From Hahella sp. HNIBRBA332 (GTDB taxonomy: Bacteria > Pseudomonadota > Gammaproteobacteria > Pseudomonadales > Oleiphilaceae): a stretch of 64,000 nt of DNA. The notes below the pieces were generated by a model that saw nothing but the letters and a program-made list of their open reading frames with translations, made no database searches and was not told the DNA's origin. Positions within the stretch are counted from its first letter, which is position 1. Each line of letters starts with the position of its first letter. This document shows positions 26,581 through 34,200 of this stretch, one piece after another. The translations under genes were made by a program, and so were the position numbers. Location of the stretch: the NCBI RefSeq assembly GCF_030719035.1, contig NZ_CP132203.1:372001-436000 (forward strand), read 5' to 3'.

Positions 26581-26582
26581 AT

Positions 26583-26930
26583 ATGAGTTCGAACGATCTG
26601 TCTCACCTTGATATGGGCGCCCTGGCGGAATTGCGGGAAGTAATGGAAGACGACTTTCAGATATTGGTGGAGACCTTTATCGGAGATACAGTCGAACGTA
26701 TGCGCGCTATCCGTGCGACGCTGGTCAGCAATGACCCGGACGCATTCAGTCGCGGCTGTCACAGCATCAAAGGCAGCGCCACTAATCTGGGCTTGCCGGC
26801 GTTGTCCGAACTGTGTCGTCAAGGAGAGTTGATCGGCAAGTTCAAGCAAATGGAGAAGGCGCGTGAAGTGTTTGAGTCCATTGAGCAGGAATTTGAGGTC
26901 GTGCAGTCCTTATTGCGGGATCAGGTGTAG
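26583..26930 (+). CDS. hptB: Histidine phosphotransfer protein, HptB-like
   Basis: A 115-residue Hpt domain with the phospho-accepting H60 in GCHSIKGSATNLG. It would pass phosphate from one or more hybrid kinases (none in this window) to the receiver of the preceding regulator. The gene begins 2 bases after the hsbR stop, so the two are translationally linked. In Pseudomonas the three genes stand in the order hptB-hsbR-hsbA; here the order is reversed. Confidence 0.85.
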   Translation: MSSNDLSHLDMGALAELREVMEDDFQILVETFIGDTVERMRAIRATLVSNDPDAFSRGCHSIKGSATNLGLPALSELCRQGELIGKFKQMEKAREVFESIEQEFEVVQSLLRDQV

Positions 26931-27037
26931 CGGGCGGCGCATCGTCCCTTCCGGCGGTATGTGTCAGTCATATTCGCTGAAGAACTTATCTTTATTTTCA
27001 TCTCCCTCCCAGGCTTTGGCCCCGGTCAGGCGTAACT

Positions 27038-27053
27038 TGGCCTGATCTGTGCA
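27038..27053 (+). promoter_or_regulatory. Candidate sigma-54 promoter of the fliK operon
   Basis: TGGCCTGATCTGTGCA has GG at 27039-27040 and GC at 27051-27052 with ten bases between. It lies about 115 bases before fliK in a gene-free stretch. Confidence 0.5.
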
Positions 27054-27166
27054 TTTATCCCATAAAACAATGGTTTTGCCGCTTTCGCGACAGCGATTGC
27101 CGCGTTGGCGTCGGTGAGACCTGTTGCATTCGCAGGTAAGTTGTAACTTGGATTTGAGGACAGTAA

Positions 27167-28300
27167 ATGGACAGCTCAGTGGCATTTATTGATACACCCA
27201 AAGTCGCGCCGAAATCGACTCCGAAGCCTTCAGGCAATCAGAGGGATGAGGCTAACGCTATGAATGATAAGGATGATCGCTTCTCTGAGGTGCTGGATCG
27301 CGAAGTTGCGGGCAAGACTGACAAAGCGGATAAGAAAGACGTCAAAGCGGAAAGCAGCGATGAGAAGAAAGCGCCTGATGACGATAAAGCGTCAGAGGAT
27401 GTGAAGACTGTCATGCAGGCGACGCTGGCGGACATGGACCAGACCACATCGCAGAGCGGAGTGAATTTGCCGTCAGGGGAGCAAGCCGTAACGGAAAACG
27501 ATGAAGAATCCATCAAGGCGATGGCTCTGGTTGAGTTGTCAGTGGATGAAGAAGAGGACGCAGATCCTACCGGAAAAAGCGCGCTGACGCCTTTGGCGCG
27601 GGCGGTGCATGACGCGGTTGAGGGCGATGAGGGCGATGAGGAAAACGCAATAGAGAAAAAGGGCGGCGAACTGATCAAGCTGACCCAGGCGCTTACGGCA
27701 AACAGTAAGGGCGGTGGGCAGGAGGCTGGCGCGGATGGCGAAACCCTGGACGCCGCGTTGCTGAAGCTGGCGGAGTCGCAGAGCGCGGCCAAACCCAACG
27801 CCTTGCACGGAGTCGCCGCGAACATCCGTGCGGAATTCAAAGTCGATGCGGCCGCGCCGCCCTATGTCACCACTCTGCAGCAACCGGTGCAGGGAGACGA
27901 CTGGGGCGAGGGGATGGCGCAGAAAGTGGTCTGGTTCGTGGGACAGAAGATTCAATCCGCCAGCGTGCATCTGAATCCGCCGGAGTTGGGCCCCATCGAA
28001 ATGAAAATTCATGTGCAGAAAGATCAGGCCCACGTGCAGATTCAAAGCCCTCACGCCATCGTCCGCGATATGGCGGAAGGGACGGCGCATCGGCTACGGG
28101 AACTGCTTGCGGAGCAAGGCTTGCAGTTATCCCAGTTTGATGTCTCCAGTCAGCAGCAACAAACGGGAACGGGTAGCGGTCAGGAATCCGGGGGCGCCGA
28201 TGGAGGACTGTTTGGCGGGGAAGGGGACGAGGAGGGCGCAGCTGTGGCGGGAATCGAACAAGCCTTGGCCACGGATCGCATGGTGGATTATTACGTCTGA
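27167..28300 (+). CDS. fliK: Flagellar hook-length control protein
   Basis: A 377-residue secreted ruler protein. The N-terminal two thirds are low-complexity and rich in Asp, Glu, Lys and Ala. The C-terminal hook-length domain (about residues 235-330) contains the family signature HLNPPELGPIEMKIHVQK. When the hook reaches full length FliK tells FlhB to switch export from hook to filament parts. It begins a new group of genes after hptB. Confidence 0.9.
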   Translation: MDSSVAFIDTPKVAPKSTPKPSGNQRDEANAMNDKDDRFSEVLDREVAGKTDKADKKDVKAESSDEKKAPDDDKASEDVKTVMQATLADMDQTTSQSGVNLPSGEQAVTENDEESIKAMALVELSVDEEEDADPTGKSALTPLARAVHDAVEGDEGDEENAIEKKGGELIKLTQALTANSKGGGQEAGADGETLDAALLKLAESQSAAKPNALHGVAANIRAEFKVDAAAPPYVTTLQQPVQGDDWGEGMAQKVVWFVGQKIQSASVHLNPPELGPIEMKIHVQKDQAHVQIQSPHAIVRDMAEGTAHRLRELLAEQGLQLSQFDVSSQQQQTGTGSGQESGGADGGLFGGEGDEEGAAVAGIEQALATDRMVDYYV

Positions 28301-28402
28301 TGGTTTTTCACTGAAAAATCAAAGGAATGAACTACACTTATCGACAAGGAGGCGGCGGCTTCCCCAGTGACCTGTTTATCTGTCGATGGTGGAAAATAAG
28401 TT

Positions 28403-28924
28403 ATGGCGAAAGACAATAGTGGAGAAGGCGGCGAGGAGTCCGGTAAATCAGGCGGCCTGAGCAAGAAGCTGATCATTATCATCGTTCTGGTTCTGGTGAT
28501 CGCTGTGGGAGCCAGTGTGGGAGTGACCATGATGCTGCTCAAGTCTTCTCCCGACGAGGGCGCGCCGGCGGAAGGCGGCGATCAAGCGGCTGCGCCGGTG
28601 AAGGCGGAGGCTATCTATTACGACATGCGTCCGCCATTGGTGGTCACTTTCGATTACAAAGGCAAGCAGCGGTTTTTGCAGGCGAGCATCAGTTTGTTGA
28701 CCCGGAATCAGGGCGTGCTGGATGGTGTGGAGCTGCATATGCCGGTCATCCGTAACCGCTTGATAAACTTGTATAGCGGCAAAGATTTCGAAAACGTGCA
28801 GACGGACGAAGGTCGTCTCGCGCTGTTGTCTGAGTCGCTGGAAGCAATCAACACCGCTCTGAAGGAGCAGGGCGTGAATGGAGAAATTGAGCAGGTGCTG
28901 TTCACCAATTTCGTGTTGCAGTAA
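28403..28924 (+). CDS. fliL: Flagellar basal body-associated protein FliL
   Basis: A 173-residue single-pass inner-membrane protein. One membrane segment (LIIIIVLVLVIAVGASVGVTMMLL) lies near residues 21-44 and a periplasmic domain follows (YYDMRPPLVVTF, ending IEQVLFTNFVLQ). FliL sits around the stator and helps torque. First gene of fliLMNOPQR-flhB. Confidence 0.93.
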   Translation: MAKDNSGEGGEESGKSGGLSKKLIIIIVLVLVIAVGASVGVTMMLLKSSPDEGAPAEGGDQAAAPVKAEAIYYDMRPPLVVTFDYKGKQRFLQASISLLTRNQGVLDGVELHMPVIRNRLINLYSGKDFENVQTDEGRLALLSESLEAINTALKEQGVNGEIEQVLFTNFVLQ

Positions 28925-29060
28925 CCGCGGGCGCGATGTATCGATTCGTCACGCCGAAACGCTGTCAGACCCGGAGACGGGGCTTGTTATAGGCCCGTCT
29001 CAGGTGATAGAACTAGATGCATAACATTTCCTGTTAGACCCTGGGTCAAGGTGTAGGGCT

Positions 29061-30083
29061 GTGCAAGATTTATTATCTCAAGACGAAATTGATGCGCTCT
29101 TACATGGCGTGGACGATGGCGACGTCGACACCGAGGAGGATGTCGATGCGGCGGGGGTGCGCAGTTACGACCTGACCAGCCAGGACCGTATTGTCCGCGG
29201 CCGCATGCCGACCCTGGAGATGATCAACGAACGCTTCGCCCGCTATACCCGTATCAGTCTTTTCAACCTGTTGCGCCGCAATGCTGACGTGGCCTCCGGC
29301 GGCGTGCAGATTCTGAAGTTCGGGGAATATATTCATACGCTTTACGTGCCCACCAGTCTCAATCTGGTGAAGATTCGTCCTTTGCGCGGTACCGGACTGT
29401 TTATTCTGGACGCCAAGCTGGTGTTCAAACTGGTGGACAACTTTTTCGGCGGCGACGGCCGTCACGCCAAGATCGAGGGGCGGGAGTTCACGCCGACGGA
29501 AATTCGAATCGTGCAGATGGTGCTGGAGCAGGTGTTCCATGACATGAAGGAAGCCTGGAATGCGGTGATGAAGGTGGACTTCGAATACGTCAATTCGGAA
29601 GTTAACCCGGCCATGGCCAACATCGTCAGCCCCAGCGAAGTGGTGGTGGTGAGCACCTTCCACATTGAACTGGACGGCGGCGGCGGAGACATGCACGTGG
29701 CCATGCCGTATTCCATGATCGAGCCCATTCGCGAAGTGCTCGACGCTGGCGTGCAGAGCGACGTCGACGATGTCGACGAACGCTGGATCAGCGCTTTGCA
29801 GCAGGACATCCTGGAAGCCAGGGTGCCGCTGAATGCCGCCGTGGTCAGACAAAAGATTTCTTTGCGCTCTCTGTCGAGGCTGAAGCCCGGAGACGTGATT
29901 CCGGTCGAACTGCCGGAAACCATTACGGTGACAGCGAACGGCGTGCCGATTTTCATCGCCAAGGTAGGGCAGTGCAACGGCAATCTGGCGCTCAAGATTG
30001 TAGATAAGATTAAGCGGTCGGCGGCGACGCCGACGAAGGAGGCGCAATGGCTGAAGACGACGACAATAAAGAAAACGATTTAG
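29061..30083 (+). CDS. fliM: Flagellar motor switch protein FliM
   Basis: A 340-residue C-ring protein with GTG as its start codon. The N-terminal motif LLSQDEIDALL is the known binding site for phosphorylated CheY. The middle CheC-like domain and the C-terminal SPOA domain (VPLNAAVVRQKISLRSLSRLKPGDVI) follow. It overlaps fliN by 37 bases. Confidence 0.97.
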   Translation: MQDLLSQDEIDALLHGVDDGDVDTEEDVDAAGVRSYDLTSQDRIVRGRMPTLEMINERFARYTRISLFNLLRRNADVASGGVQILKFGEYIHTLYVPTSLNLVKIRPLRGTGLFILDAKLVFKLVDNFFGGDGRHAKIEGREFTPTEIRIVQMVLEQVFHDMKEAWNAVMKVDFEYVNSEVNPAMANIVSPSEVVVVSTFHIELDGGGGDMHVAMPYSMIEPIREVLDAGVQSDVDDVDERWISALQQDILEARVPLNAAVVRQKISLRSLSRLKPGDVIPVELPETITVTANGVPIFIAKVGQCNGNLALKIVDKIKRSAATPTKEAQWLKTTTIKKTI

Positions 30084-30565
30084 ACGATACGAAGTCTGAA
30101 GAAGAGGCGTTGGCGGACGAATGGGCTGCTGCGCTGGGTGAACAGGAAGCGACTGAAGCTGAAGGCGATAGAGAGGATGAATGGGCCGCCGCGATGGCGG
30201 AGGCGGAGAGTGCGGAAGCCAAAGGAAAAGGCGCTGATGATGATATCCGCACCGCGTCTTTCGAAACCTTTGACGAGACGCTGCCGACCAGCGCGCCAGG
30301 GGCGCCGGATCTGGATGTGATTCTGGATATCCCGGTCACCATTTCCATGGAAGTCGGCAACACCCAGATTGCCATTCGCAACCTGCTGCAGCTCAACCAG
30401 GGGTCGGTTATCGAACTGGACCGTCTGGCTGGGGAGCCTTTGGACGTGCTGGTCAACGGCACCCTGATCGCCCATGGCGAGGTGGTGATGGTCAACGAAA
30501 AGTTTGGCATTCGTTTGACGGACGTCATCAGTCCTTCTGAACGCATCAAGAAGCTGCGGGGGTAG
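30047..30565 (+). CDS. fliN: Flagellar motor switch protein FliN
   Basis: A 172-residue protein whose last 75 residues are the SPOA domain (LDIPVTISMEVGNTQIAIRN). The N-terminal extension is long and acidic and holds two copies of a DEWAAA motif (near residues 24 and 44). FliN completes the C ring with FliM and FliG. Confidence 0.95.
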   Translation: MAEDDDNKENDLDDTKSEEEALADEWAAALGEQEATEAEGDREDEWAAAMAEAESAEAKGKGADDDIRTASFETFDETLPTSAPGAPDLDVILDIPVTISMEVGNTQIAIRNLLQLNQGSVIELDRLAGEPLDVLVNGTLIAHGEVVMVNEKFGIRLTDVISPSERIKKLRG

Positions 30566-30567
30566 GG

Positions 30568-31041
30568 TTGAAACATACTGGGTTTAACTTAACTGCGTTT
30601 TGCGCCGCCATCACCGCGAGCCTGTGGTTCTGGGCGCCGGGCCTGGCGCGGGCGGCGGAGGAAACCGCCGCCAAGAAACCGGTGGCCGGCGTGGAGGCGG
30701 GGCAATTGCTGCAAGTCGGCGGCGCGCTGGTGCTGGTGCTGGCGCTGATCGGCGGAGCCGCCTGGATGATGCGTCGCTTTACCGGTCTGGCGCCGCAGCA
30801 ACAGCAACATCTGAAAATGCTGGCGGTGCTGCCAGTAGGAACCCGTGAGCGCATCGCGTTGCTACAGATTGGCGATCGTCAAATAATCGTCGGCATTACT
30901 CAACATCAAATCACCAACCTGCTCACATTGGACGAACCCCTAGAACTGTCGCCACATAGCGGCGAGTTTGCACGGAAGTTGCAGAGCCTTTTGCGTCGTA
31001 CTGAAAACGAAGCAAAAGGCGAAGCGAATGGCGCGCAATAG
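30568..31041 (+). CDS. fliO: Flagellar biosynthesis protein FliO
   Basis: A 157-residue membrane protein. A signal-like hydrophobic N-terminus comes first, then a membrane segment (LLQVGGALVLVLALIGGAAWMMRRF) and a conserved cytoplasmic region (LAVLPVGTRERIALLQIGDRQIIVGI). The start codon is TTG two bases after the fliN stop. FliO helps assemble FliP into the export gate. Its end overlaps fliP by 14 bases. Confidence 0.88.
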   Translation: MKHTGFNLTAFCAAITASLWFWAPGLARAAEETAAKKPVAGVEAGQLLQVGGALVLVLALIGGAAWMMRRFTGLAPQQQQHLKMLAVLPVGTRERIALLQIGDRQIIVGITQHQITNLLTLDEPLELSPHSGEFARKLQSLLRRTENEAKGEANGAQ

Positions 31042-31789
31042 GGTCCTGCGGTTAACTTACCTGATCTTGTTTTTGATGCTTCCTGGAGTCGCATGGTCGG
31101 CCCAGGACGCCATCCTGCCGGCGGTCAAGCTGGTGACCAACCCGGACGGCACGCAGGAATACTCCGTCACCCTGCAAATTCTCGCGCTGATGACGGCGCT
31201 GACCTTCATCCCCGCTTTCCTGATGATGATGACGTCCTTCACCCGCATCATCATTGTTTTTTCCATACTGCGTCAGGCGCTTGGACTGCAACAAGCGCCC
31301 TCCAACCAGATTCTGGTGGGCATCGCGCTGTTCCTGACCTTTTTCATCATGGGGCCGACTTTCAAACAGGCCAATGAAATGGCGCTGCAGCCCTATCTCG
31401 CTGAGAAGTTGACGGCGCAGGAAGCGGTGGCCAAAGCCAGCGAACCCTTCCGCGAGTTCATGCTGCGTCAGACCCGCGAGAGCGATCTGGGCTTGTTTAT
31501 TCGATTGGCGGGCGATGAGAACAAATACGCCAATCCGGAAGAAGTGCCGTTCACGATTCTGATGCCGGCGTTCGTCACCAGTGAGCTGAAAACCGCATTC
31601 CAGATCGGCTTTCTGATATTTATTCCCTTTCTGATTATCGACATGGTAGTGGCCAGCGTTCTGATGGCCATGGGGATGATGATGCTGTCGCCGATCATTA
31701 TCTCATTGCCGTTCAAAATCATGCTGTTCGTACTGGTGGACGGGTGGGCTCTGATCATGGGCACCCTGGCCGCCAGTTTCGGGGTTTAG
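31028..31789 (+). CDS. fliP: Flagellar export gate protein FliP
   Basis: A 253-residue polytopic membrane protein with a cleavable-type N-terminal signal and four hydrophobic segments. The family signature MMMTSFTRIIIVFSILRQALG and the ending PFKIMLFVLVDGWALI are clear. The start at 31028 overlaps fliO; an upstream reading frame exists but would lie inside fliO. Confidence 0.95.
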   Translation: MARNRVLRLTYLILFLMLPGVAWSAQDAILPAVKLVTNPDGTQEYSVTLQILALMTALTFIPAFLMMMTSFTRIIIVFSILRQALGLQQAPSNQILVGIALFLTFFIMGPTFKQANEMALQPYLAEKLTAQEAVAKASEPFREFMLRQTRESDLGLFIRLAGDENKYANPEEVPFTILMPAFVTSELKTAFQIGFLIFIPFLIIDMVVASVLMAMGMMMLSPIIISLPFKIMLFVLVDGWALIMGTLAASFGV

Positions 31790-31813
31790 CCCGGTCAACC
31801 GAGGAGAACGCTT

Positions 31814-32083
31814 ATGACGCCGGAAGTGGTGCTGGACATTTTTCGTGAGGCCTTATGGTTGATCGTCACACTGGTGACGCTGATCGTGGCGCCGAGTCTG
31901 GTGGTGGGTCTGATCGTCAGCGTTTTTCAGGCTGCGACGCAGATCAACGAACAGACCTTGAGCTTTTTGCCCCGTTTGCTGGTGACCTTGATCGTGATCA
32001 TCATCGCCGGGCCCTGGATGCTGACCCAGTTGATGGAGTACACCGATATGCTCATCACCAGCATTCCTGACGTCATCGGATAG
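31814..32083 (+). CDS. fliQ: Flagellar export gate protein FliQ
   Basis: An 89-residue protein with two membrane helices and the signature NEQTLSFLPRLL between them. It joins FliP and FliR in the export gate. A GAGGAG Shine-Dalgarno precedes the start. Confidence 0.95.
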   Translation: MTPEVVLDIFREALWLIVTLVTLIVAPSLVVGLIVSVFQAATQINEQTLSFLPRLLVTLIVIIIAGPWMLTQLMEYTDMLITSIPDVIG

Positions 32084-32094
32084 GGAGCCGGGCG

Positions 32095-32880
32095 GTGTTC
32101 GAGTGGACGGATGAACAGATCGGCGCCTGGGTGGGTATGCACCTGTGGCCTTTGTTTCGCATCTCCAGCTTTATGATGACCACGCCGATTCTGGGTACTC
32201 AGATTGTCCCGGCGCGCGTGCGGCTGACGCTGGCGCTGCTGATGACGATTCTGATCGTTCCCTCGTTGCCGCCAGTTCCGGAAGTAGATCCGTTATCCGT
32301 CAACTCGGTGGCGATCATTATTCAGCAAGTGCTGATCGGGCTGGCCATGGGGTTCGCCGTGCTGCTGCTGTTTCAGTTATTCGTGGTGACCGGACAAATC
32401 GTGGCGATGAATATGGGGCTGGGCTTCGCGTCCATGGTGGACCCTACCAACGGCATCACCGTGACCGCGTTGAGCCAGTTTTATCTGATGCTGGTGACCC
32501 TGTTATTTCTCTCCATGGGCGGTCATCTGGTGATGTTCGAGGCGGTGGTGGAAAGCTTCCGTTTTCTGCCTGTCTCGGCGCAGGAGGTGGACGCATGGTC
32601 CTGGTGGTATCTGGCCTCGCGCATCAGTTGGATGTTCGCCAGCGCATTAATGATCGCCTTGCCGGCGGTGACGGCGCTGCTGATCGTGAATATTTCCTTT
32701 GGCGTGATGACTCGGGCGGCGCCGCAAATGAATATTTTTTCCATCGGCTTTCCGATGACGGTGCTGTTTGGTCTGGTGGTGTTCTGGATCAGCATTGGCG
32801 GCATCCTGCCCCAGTTCACGGTGTTGAGCGAGAACACTTTTGATTTCATGCAGGTCATGCTGCAGCCGACGCCGCCCTGA
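32095..32880 (+). CDS. fliR: Flagellar export gate protein FliR
   Basis: A 261-residue polytopic protein with GTG start. Family features include FRISSFMMTTPILGTQIVPARVR near the N-terminus and the glycine-rich IGLAMGFAVLLLFQLF. It starts 11 bases after fliQ. Confidence 0.95.
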   Translation: MFEWTDEQIGAWVGMHLWPLFRISSFMMTTPILGTQIVPARVRLTLALLMTILIVPSLPPVPEVDPLSVNSVAIIIQQVLIGLAMGFAVLLLFQLFVVTGQIVAMNMGLGFASMVDPTNGITVTALSQFYLMLVTLLFLSMGGHLVMFEAVVESFRFLPVSAQEVDAWSWWYLASRISWMFASALMIALPAVTALLIVNISFGVMTRAAPQMNIFSIGFPMTVLFGLVVFWISIGGILPQFTVLSENTFDFMQVMLQPTPP

Positions 32881-32956
32881 TAAGGCGACGCTGGCCCAGG
32901 ACAGGTTACGATCGCGCAGGATGCCTGAACCCGAAGTAAAACGAGTGTGACGGACG

Positions 32957-34093
32957 ATGGCTGAAAACGACACCAGTCAGGAAAAAACCGAAGAACCCAC
33001 CCCCCGAAAGATCGAGAAGGCGCGGGAGGAGGGGCAGATCCCCCGTTCCCGCGAGCTGAACACCACGGCGGTGTTGCTGGCGGGCGCGGTTGGTCTTCTG
33101 GTGTTTGGCGCGACCATCGCCAAGGCGCTGGAAGGCGTGTTTCGCGCCAGCTTTACGTTAACCCGGGAAGAAGTATTTGACGCCCATCAGCCGATGATTC
33201 ATCTCGGCATGTCGGCGTTGGATATGGCTATCTCTCTCGTGCCTTTCATGCTGGTGCTGCTGGTGGCGTCTTTGTTGGGGCCCATCGCGTTGGGCGGATG
33301 GATGATGAGCGGCAAAGCGGCGGCGCCGAAGTTCAGTCGCATCAATCCGCTGGAAGGCATTAAGCGAATGTTCTCCCTCAAATCTCTGATGGAGTTGATC
33401 AAAGGCATCGCCAAGACGCTGGTGGTGGGCGGGGTGGCGCTGATCATTCTCAATCATTCCATTCCTGATCTGCTGGCGATGGGAGCGGAAGATACGGCGG
33501 TGAGCATGGCCCATGCCTGCTCGCTGCTGGCGTGGAGCTTCCTGTTCCTGGCCAGCTCCATGATTTTGATCGCCCTGGTGGATGTGCCCTTTCAAATCTA
33601 CGATCACCAGAAGAACCTGCGCATGACCATGCAAGAGATCAAGGACGAATACAAGGACACGGAAGGCAAGCCGGAAGTGAAGCGTCGGGTGCGGGAGGTG
33701 CAATACGAGATGAGCCGCCGTCGCATGTTGCAGGACGTGCCCAAGGCGGATGTGGTTATCACCAACCCGACTCACTATTCCGTAGCGCTGAAATACGACG
33801 CCAAGAAAATGGCGGCGCCGATTGTGCTGGCCAAAGGCGCGGATCATATGGCCATGAAAATCCGTGAAATCGCCAAGGCGCACAACGTTGAGATGGTCTC
33901 GGCGCCGCCGTTGACCCGCTCCATCTACCACCACTCGGAAGTGGGGGATGAAATTCCTTCCGGCCTGTACCTCGCCGTAGCCCAGGTGCTGGCGTATGTC
34001 TTTCAATTACGCCGTTATCGCAGCGGCTACGGTAAGAAGCCCCAGGGCATGCCTGACTTCAAGATACCTTCCCACCTGCGCCGGGATCTGTAA
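32957..34093 (+). CDS. flhB: Flagellar export switch protein FlhB
   Basis: A 378-residue protein with four membrane helices and a cytoplasmic domain. The N-terminal KTEEPTPRKIEKAREEGQI is typical. The self-cleavage motif NPTH is at N270-H273. Cleavage there and contact with FliK switch export specificity from hook to filament. Last gene of the fliL operon. Confidence 0.97.
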   Translation: MAENDTSQEKTEEPTPRKIEKAREEGQIPRSRELNTTAVLLAGAVGLLVFGATIAKALEGVFRASFTLTREEVFDAHQPMIHLGMSALDMAISLVPFMLVLLVASLLGPIALGGWMMSGKAAAPKFSRINPLEGIKRMFSLKSLMELIKGIAKTLVVGGVALIILNHSIPDLLAMGAEDTAVSMAHACSLLAWSFLFLASSMILIALVDVPFQIYDHQKNLRMTMQEIKDEYKDTEGKPEVKRRVREVQYEMSRRRMLQDVPKADVVITNPTHYSVALKYDAKKMAAPIVLAKGADHMAMKIREIAKAHNVEMVSAPPLTRSIYHHSEVGDEIPSGLYLAVAQVLAYVFQLRRYRSGYGKKPQGMPDFKIPSHLRRDL

Positions 34094-34132
34094 GTTGAGT
34101 TAATCTCTGTCCGGCGGCGCTTTTCCATAGGG

Positions 34133-34148
34133 CGGCACATTTCCTGCA
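34133..34148 (+). promoter_or_regulatory. Predicted sigma-54 promoter of flhA
   Basis: CGGCACATTTCCTGCA (34133-34148) has GGCAC in the -24 box and CTGCA in the -12 box, with GG at 34134-34135 and GC at 34146-34147. It lies about 55 bases before flhA and is the best sigma-54 match in the window. Confidence 0.75.
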
Positions 34149-34200
34149 GACACTCTGTGGAAACGGTTTATTCCGTCAACCTTTCGTCGTTTGGAGTGTT

